Assembly (NCBI GenBank): GCA_023101725.1
Contig: JALJCO010003433.1
Span: forward strand, 62,001 to 126,000
Origin: Atherinomorus stipes
Lineage: Eukaryota > Chordata > Actinopteri > Atheriniformes > Atherinidae
DNA: 64,000 bases
Direction: 5' to 3'
The translations under genes were made by a program, and so were the position numbers. Below the pieces are notes generated by a model. That model did no database searches. It was not told the DNA's origin and saw only the letters and a program-made list of their open reading frames with translations. Below, piece by piece: positions 49,101-58,700 of this stretch (its first letter is position 1; each line of letters begins with the position of its first letter).

Positions 49101-49669
49101 TTCGTATCTTCTTCTAGCGTCGGCAGTAAGACTTTCAGTAAAACTGGACGTCATTTCTATAATATTTCAAAGACAGACCGGCGGAGAAAAAAAATTAAAA
49201 AGGTGCAAAAGCAGTTTTTGAGGCTCATAGTCCATCAGACGCCGTTCAAATACGAAGCATGTTTTCACCGGGACCAGCTTCGTGGTCACGTGAATTCCGG
49301 GTTGTGACGTAGGCTCGCGCTGATCGGGGAATAATACTGAAGATATTACATGTTCCATGACAAAGAGCAGATGGGCCCATTCGGTATGTTGTTAATGCTC
49401 AGTTCAAAAGTCTGCATCTCTGATGCTATGGGGGTAACATAACTTGCATTTGAAAAAGGCTCCATTGGTGATGAAAGGCATATGTTTTAGAGCAACATCT
49501 ACTCTCATCCAGACAATTTCTTTCTCAGGGAAGGCCTTGCATATTCCAGCAAGACAATACTAAACTGCATCTAAAGCAGATATAAATACAGTTCAATACA
49601 AAACTCATCTTTACTTTTAAACAGCTTAACAAAGAGTTATCCTCCTGCAAATTACTTGCTAAATATACA

Positions 49670-49721
<52 letters not shown>

Positions 49722-52700
49722 AAAGAAAATAATATTAAAAAGAAATCATGCTTTACAGAACAAGTGCTGATGGACACTCAGCCATGCCTCATTACTTCTT
49801 TTGGGATCAAGAGAGAACACAGTCAGATTTCTCTTTCATTGCTGTACAAAGAAGCAGCTAAAACAGGCTCTCACTCATCAAATTACTCTTCAGGGTTTCT
49901 TCTCCTCGCCTCTAAAGATTTGTCCAGACACGGTTGGCATCTCTTTCTTTCTTTCCCTTTAAATCACAGTCTTCATACTGTCATTGCCAAACAGATTACA
50001 GAGTTCCTCACAAGGCCCCCAAAGCAACAGCACACAGAAACTCTCACCCCCTTCCTGCAACCATGGGTTTCACCCCATGGAAGTCGAACACAAAGAATCC
50101 CCCTACCAGACCTCCATCCATAACAAGCCTGTTTTTCCAAGCTGTTACTACATGCAACACATTCCCACAAGCAGCACAAGGACCTGATTAACTGCAGGTC
50201 ATTGACCACACTAAGCTGCCCAAACAGCCTTAACTGGCTCTGTCTTAACGCACTGCTTCAGCCTTTGTCATTGACCGTCTAGCTCCTAAAACTTTTTTCT
50301 TATCTACTTTTTTCCCTCACTTGCATCATTTTTTTTATATCAGCAGGACAAGTTTGTACAAGTTTGCCAGTTATGCATACAACTCAACCCAGTTCATATT
50401 TACAGAGGCACATTCATGTTTAATACACAATACGCCTCTGAAAGCCTCTTCACAAGTGTGCAAATAGAGTGATGTGCAAGATTCTTCAGGCCACAGAGCT
50501 GTATTGTGTTTCTTTTCATTGCCTCCAGCAGAAAATCTGGTTGACAGCCACTTCATTGTGCTGGTCAAATTCCTGCATGCCAACTGGTTAGGAACCATGC
50601 TGGTCTATTTTAATGGAAACATTTCAGAGTCATTCCTATGCTCCCCGCATCCTATGTTAACTAGTTTTACATGTGTGCTCCAAAAGTCCTACAGAAAGCT
50701 ACATTCCCACAATAACACTTAACTTGAAATACGGGTTTCTCGGTTCTTTAATTGTTTTAAAGGGCAGCCATTCAAGGAACTTAAAGGGTACAACTGTAAG
50801 CTAAATAAAAAACAGAAAAGACAGAACCAGGATTCAATGTTTTCCTAATACAGTAGCTATTTTGTTTAGTGTTAGGGCTATCTAAGTCACACTGTTAAGC
50901 TTTGTACAAGTTACTCTAATACAATGTTGTTGCTTGTAGAAGATTTAAAACACACACACACACACAACAGCAAAAACCAGCAATGTGCCCAATCTAGTAA
51001 AGCAGCACCAAATTTAAGGAGTTTGGGGAAAAAGTTCAAATGGACAGCACTGTTTAAGCTAATGTCATTATGCCAATGACAAAATTAACTAGCACTAACA
51101 GTAGTTTTGTTTTTTTCCTCTCAAAATAAACAAATGCTTTGCACGATGAATTAATTAACAAGATAATAGTGCTAGATTTAGAATGACTAGAGGCTCTGCA
51201 ACTTTGTAAAGAAATGTTTAAAGCTGAATGCTAACATCAGTATGCTAACATCAGTATGCTAATGTGCCTAGTGTTACAGTTATGAAGTTTGACAAAATGA
51301 CATAATTATGATTTGGTTTTAAGCTATCAAATGGGGGAGAGGGGGTTGGTTGGAGGGTAAATATCATATATGTAGCTTCATATCTGCGTGTTGATAAATA
51401 CAAATGTGTCAAGACTACTGTGATATGATAAATGGTAGAGGCCTACTTTGCACTGAACTGTAGACATCTACTTAATACTGTCTATGTGAGACAATAATTT
51501 TTTGGTCAAAGATCACATACAGTTTAGGGCCAGGTGTGGAAAAAATACTGCAGTACTGCAGTCCAGTTTCAGTGTAATGGAGAATATCAATTTTGACCAA
51601 GCGTTTTTTTGTTTGGTAAAATTTCTCTTCATAAAGCAATAATGTTATAAACACAAACACCAAACAAAAAGAAAACAGAAGCTTGTTTTTAGGCAGAACT
51701 GATGAGAGCTTTTAGCTCCTGTTTTGCATCATGCACTGATGATGCAATTTCTACCTCTAAGAAAGGGCATGTCGAAGTTAAGGGGGCATTTGGTCACACT
51801 GTTACTTGCCAGAAAAAAACAATCCTAGTTAGCTTAATTTTACACGTGCAGCCTATTTATACAATAGTAGCCTAACATCTGATAACAGATCCTGATATGT
51901 TTTAAGCTAATTTTAAGTTTAAAAGGGGCTTTTGTCTCAATTTCACTTTAAATTTGGCTAGCCTTGTTATTTAGTTCACTAGTTTTGTTTAATTGATGCA
52001 GCCTTTATGGAACAGCATGAGTGAGACAGCTGCAGCGTATACAGTATCTTATCGGTGTCTCTGTCTTTATCAGCAGTAGTGTAAGACCCAGTGGACACAG
52101 AGGAAGAATCTGTTTGAGTGGCTGGCTTTCACCATTTCATGAATGGAAAAAGAATGATAGCTGTAGCCATATATCTGCTATACTAAGTCCAACTCGTGAC
52201 CTTTGGGCCACATAAACGCTGCAGTGTCATTATTGCAACAAATGCCAAAATTTGCCAATGTTTGAAACCAAATGTGTCTGCTATTTAGCTACAGGTATAT
52301 CACACAACTCTTTTATCTACATTTTAGCCATCATTTCAGTCATCTACAATAGATATAATCTTAACTGCTTTGTACAATATTTGACCAATAAGATGGTATT
52401 GACTGTGTCACACGTTGTCAAAACATGCAAGACTAACTGATGTAATCATGGTTTGTTTGTCATCTTTTGGTCATAGCTTGCTAACTTTTAATCATTAGCC
52501 AAAAACACAATACACAGTTAGATCTGAAGGCAATCTTTTATAGGTATTCAGTCATAAACCAAAGTACAGTGTTATAACGACCAACAAAGAAACAAAATTT
52601 AAAATCGATTCAGTTTATTTACATACAGTCAAATTCAATCCAGCTGTAATCAAATTTAACCCAGTTCACTATAATCTTGTTGAATTTACATAAAAGAAAA

Positions 52701-55700
52701 CTCATTATAGTCAGAACTGGACTCATGCAGAACAATATCAACCTGTGAAGTGGTGAATTACTTTAACATAGGTGAAGGCAGAAGACAACAACAAATAATG
52801 ATGTTTTGGAAGTTGCCAATAAAGACCACACCTTTTTAAATTTTGCAGAAAGCTCATGTTTTCTTTTACAGGAAATGTAGCTAAAAAAATGTGGATGCAC
52901 TATGGCACTAATAGTTCATGGATTCTGAATCCTGGTCCTTGAGGGCTGGTGTCCTGCAGGTTTTAGAAGTTTCCCTGCTGCCACCAACTTGACCCAAATC
53001 AATAAGCACAATCAGACATGTGGAAAACTTTATGTCAAGCTCTTCACATGTCTGAGTCAGAATCAGGTGTGCTGCAAATAACTGGCTTTTAGTGGCAGTG
53101 GGAAAAGCTCATCAACCTGCGTCGACCTGCATCAAACGACTTGGTAACGACGCGGGTTAAAATCGCATTCAAATAGCTTGGCTCCAATTAGCATGTAGTA
53201 GGAATGCTAGAGCTGTGTTGAGCTGCAAATTTACATGATGATGTTGGATATTTCATGCCTACATCATAACATTGCGCCAGTCGGGTCTCATATAACCAGA
53301 ACAACTCTGTTTGCATTCGATAAACGTGGCATTCAACCAAGGGGCAAACTCTGCTGGAAAAGTGTGAAGCCCAGAAGGTGAGGTTAAAGGGACTAGAGGC
53401 AGGAATTGTGAAAGAAAAACAAGCATGTCCAGTTTTTTAATGCTAATGAGTGACGAAGCGCTAAAAACCAAAAAGAACGGGCCCACCCATGTCTCTCTCC
53501 GTTGCCTTGAACAGGCTGTGTGCTGCATAATGTGCGGTGATTCGGCCGAATTTCCCGCACTGTCCTGCGGATGTGACATCAACTGACGCTGCATCTGCGT
53601 CCCCGACAGTTTTGATCCAGGAAGGAGACGGTCTTGGTAAATTCAAACACTGTAAGGGATAGTTATGGATTCTACAGCTTCTTCTTTTTCAAAAAACTTA
53701 TTTTTTACAGACTTTAAAACTTCAAGAGACTAGGGGTGATATTTTCATATGCTGATATCATATTGACATTTAAAAACGTGGTATCGATCTATTTTACTGA
53801 TGAAATCTCGCGATATTTCATCCTTCTGTTAAGAATTCTCGTGAGAATTCACGAAAATTTTGCGGTATTTTCATATGCTGACATCATATTGACATTTAAA
53901 AATGCGGTATCAATCTATTTTGCTAATGAAATCTTGCAATATTTCATTGATCAGTTGCAAAATGTCGTGAGAATTCATGAAATATCATGAGATTTCGTAA
54001 GTAAAATAGATCGATACCGTGCTTTTAGATATCAATTTGATTCCGGCATGTGAAAATATTGCAATATTTTTAGTGTATCAATATTTTTTCCCACTCCTAT
54101 TTTTCAAAGTTTCGGAAACGGATAACAAAACTGCTATTTGCAATGACTGCTTATTTTTTCAGCTTCAATATCGGTATAGATATCAGTTATCGGCCACATG
54201 AGTTTCAAAATATCGGCATATCGGACATCGGCCAAAATTCCAATAGAATTTTACAAGACAAGACATAAAAGCATCGATTCGTTCTTTCTATAAGTTGCGA
54301 ATGACCAATTCCTGCCTTTCGGTGCGAATGGCAGGGGTCGGTCAGAGTTTTTTCAGAATTGCAGCTCTCACAGAGGTCTGACTTTTTCCCTTCCTTTTTA
54401 TGAATACATGATGTATTGATACTGTCAGGATGGAAGGACCATTTCACCCAGTATAACAAAAAGTGTTTCTGAGCAGGATTACCAACTCTGGCTTTAATCT
54501 TGAAATTACACATAATTAGGGACGTATCCTTTTGACTGACATGCGGCAGACCGGATGCTTGTCTGCTGGCTGGAGGCTAAAAGTTAGCTCCTTGTTTGCT
54601 CTCGGTAAGGTGGGTCTCAGTCTGCAGCAGAGTAGTAAAGCAGTGGTCATTTCCATCGCCCCTCCCAAATGACAATGCCAAGCAGTTTACATGTAAAATT
54701 TGTACAATGTCAGGCAACAATGCTAACCTTACTGTTTGCACTTTCAAATAAGTAGGAGCTTGCAGTTATGTAAAAAAAAAAACAAAAAAAAAAACATTTT
54801 TATTACTGGTAACATTTTTTCATATCGATCAGTAAATCTTAAATCGAATTGAAATCATATTGTGACTGAATTTCAGATATTGACAAACATCGAATCGCTA
54901 TCTACTGTATTATAATATTGTATTGTGATCAAACCAGTGATTTACACACTTACCTGGTAGATGTCAGTAATCTTTACACACTGTTCCTTTAAGATATTTT
55001 ATGCTAAAGTCAGTAAGAATAATCCTCTGAGAAACACAAAGATCTTATCAGTGCATGAAGTGCTTCTTAAAATACTGAAAACTGAACCAAAGTGATGTGC
55101 AGACTGGTATTTTCCCTATATCAGTAACTATGCTACTGTCATGGATGAAAACTGCGTTCAGTGTGGGAACAGCTGGTGAAAACCCCAAAAGGTAAATATT
55201 CCTGTGCAGAAATCCTCTGAGATATATCATTTTCCAGCAGTGGTGGATCTTCATCTGGGAGGAGGGTAAAAATTAAATAACCATATCAGCTGGTCATATT
55301 ATGTCTGCATGAGTCCTTTTCACTCGTGGCTGCATACCAGCTCCTCGTGGGACGCGGTTCACATTTCTCTCAGCATAACAACTGTCACAAGAGCTAGCTA
55401 GCGCAGATTCTACACTTCCATATAGAAAGACAATTTGGGGTGTTATAGATATGATACCAGTGTCAGGCCTATTAAAGTTTCTCAGCGTTGTCCTACAGCT
55501 GTTCCCAGGAGGAAGACTGGGCAGCAACAAGGACGTACAGTACAGTCTGCATCTATAAATGCAACATCCCAGTCTTCAACAAAAACAAGAAAGATGATCT
55601 GATTGAAACTTAACTGTGAAAAATACTTTGAAGCCGACAATCTAAAGGGCACTTTCTGATCTGTCCAAAACTTTCCTTGAGAAACAAAAAGGATTAGAAA

Positions 55701-58700
55701 CACATGCAGAATGGCTGCCAGTGGTTTTTGGAAAGTCTTGCAGCCTCTTTTGTAGCCAGTAGAAAATAAGCAGCTTTTAGTTAAACATTCTCTTTGTTTT
55801 CCATAATGAATGAAACATCATTCATTTGTTCATTATTAAGTAAGACAGGACCACATGGGGAGGAGGAATTAATGTGTGCAGATACACAGACACGCTGTAA
55901 ACAGATCAAATTTTAATATCCCGCTTCCAGTTAAATATCAAGATATGATCATTAAAAGAAAGTATTTTAAACTCTAATGTTACTCAGAAACAAATGGATG
56001 AAAATGGTCAGTTATCTATAATTAATCTATGATTAAATTAGATTTGACTTAATCTGGAAATTAAGAAAAAAAAACTTAAAAATAAAAAAAATAAACCCAA
56101 ACTGTGATTTAAAGAAAACATCTGGTTTTAATCCTTTTGGAAATAACAAAGAAGATTGTTTTCAGTGGAAGCAGGTGTCATTTTACTGCGTACAGTCTGA
56201 GCAAATAGTTAATCACTGTGGTCTCTGCCCAAAATACAAAAACAAATGCAAGAAAGAAATGCCTTGAGATTAAAGAAGAAATTTTTAATGTTATAATTTT
56301 ACAATTAAACTCAGCTATACCCCACAGGGACTAAATCCTTTTCACTCCACTCATAAACACTCCAGGACCAGACAATTACAGATTCTGACCTGATTAAAAA
56401 TGACAGGGGTGGTTGAGTTGAGGAAATATCTACTCAAGACTCAGATCAATCATGAAAAATAAGCAAAATAGGGATGCACGATATAATCCGCCCCCTTTGG
56501 GTATCGGCCTATATTGGCCTTAAAACTGAGTATCGATAATTAGCCACCCCACTGATATTTAACCGATATCTAACCGATCAGGCCGCTGTTTCTAAAGTCT
56601 AAAAAAAACCCAAAACAACTTCTTCTTCTTCTTCAAAAACTTCTTTTTTACAGACTTTAAAACTTCTAAAGACTAGGGGTGGGAAAAAATATCGATACAC
56701 TGAAATATCGTGATATTTTCATATGCTGATATCATATTGACATTTAAAAATGCTGTATCAATCTATTTTGCTAATGAAATCTTGCAATATTTCATTGAAC
56801 AGTTACAAAATGTTGTGAGAATTCATGAAATATCGTGAGATTTCGTAAGTAAAATAGACTGATACCATGTTTTTAAGTATCAATTTGATATTGGCATTTG
56901 AAAATATTGCAATATTTCAGTGTATCGATATTTTTTCCCACTCCTATTTTTCAAACTGTCAGAAACGAATAACAAAACTGGTATTTACAATGACTGCTTA
57001 TTTTTTTCAGCTTTAATATCGGTATCGATATCGGTTATCGGCCACATGAGTTTTAAAATATCAGCATATCGGCCAAAATTCCAATATTGTGCATCCTTAA
57101 AGCAAAACTTAACTTTTTTCAACATAACTAAGCAAATAAACACTTGATCCTCTTTGAAAATATTCTTTTAGTCAGGGTGATACAAACAAATGACATGCAA
57201 GTGAGATTTTGAAGGCATAAACATTAAAAAAAACAGATCAGTCAAATGGAAAAAAAGTTGATTGCAACCATTATAGTCATAAAATTATTATTAGGGGTGT
57301 CAGATTAAGTGTTAATCATTAAAAATTTGTCAGAGTGACATATGGATCATGGTGTACACACCCAAAATTTAGGACCTGCAGGCCACTTTATGTAATGAGT
57401 TTTCCTCAGGAAAAAAAAGTTATTAATATCTTCACTAATACCAAATGAAACCCAATTTATTCAAGACTGACCATCCCAGTAAAATAGAGCAAAAGAGTGG
57501 ACTGAGTCAGCAACAACAACAAAAAAAGTCTACAGTGTCATGAAATGATCTGCAGGAATTACAAGCTTAAACTGCACTCTGGATTTGTTTGGCCATATCA
57601 ACAGCAGAAATGTTCCTCACACACTAAAGGGTGGTTCTGCAGGCGATGGGGGAAATGCTATGGTCCTGGGTTGCTTCTCTATCTATTAGTGGAAGCTTGC
57701 AGACATAAATTCATCCATTAATCAAACCAACTCTTCCAAGTTTTTCTTTTTTTAACAGTCACCGGCTGACATCTCACTGAGCTGATTAACAAGCTGTCAT
57801 ACCTATGAGCATCATGGTGTTGCTGCTGAGGAACATGTGACACTGCCAATAAAACTGCCATGCTACCAATACTTAAAACCAGTGTGTGCTTTTTATGTTA
57901 TCTGGAGACTTTTAGCTGACTGGGCAGGTAGCTGCAAAACAAAAGATAAATACTTTATTCATCCCAAGGAAAATTTAGGATTACAGCAGCTGTTGGAAAC
58001 CTAGAAAAGAACATGTCTGTGCTGTAGGGATGCACAAGATTCAAATTTTGGCTGATATCTGATATGCCAATATTTTAAAACTCATGTGGCCAATAACAGA
58101 TATCGATACCGATATTAAAGCTGAAAAAAATAAGCAGTCATTGCAAATAGCAGTTTTGTTATCCGTTTCCGACACTTTAAAAAATAGGAGTGGGAAAAAA
58201 TATTGGTACACTGAAATATTGCAATATTTTCATATGCCGATATCAAATTGATATCTAAAAGCATGGTATCGATCTATTTTACTTACAATATCTTGCGAGA
58301 TTTCATCATTCTGTTAAAAACTATCGCGATATTTCATGAATATTTGTGAGATTTTGTTTGTAAAACAGATCAATACTGCATTTTTAAATGTCAATATATC
58401 AGCATATAAAAATAACGGGACATTTTTGTGAATTCTTGCAAGATTTCGTATCAGAATGATGAAATATTGCGAGATTTCATTAGTAAAATAGATCGACACC
58501 GCGTTTTATGGCATCAGCATATGAAAATATCGCAAAATTTTCATGAATTCTTGCGAGACTTCGTAACAGAACGATGAATTATCATGAGATTTCGGTAGTA
58601 AAATAGATTAATACTGCATTTTTAAATGTCAATATGATATCAGCATATGAAAATATTGCGATATTTCAGTGTATTGATATTTTTTCCTACCCCTAGTCTT

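Noticed and set aside
49656..50123. 155-codon plus-strand open frame starting in a (TA)n tract
   Set aside because: The start is an YIYIYI run from the microsatellite; the rest shows no domain, no splice context and no homology I recognise.
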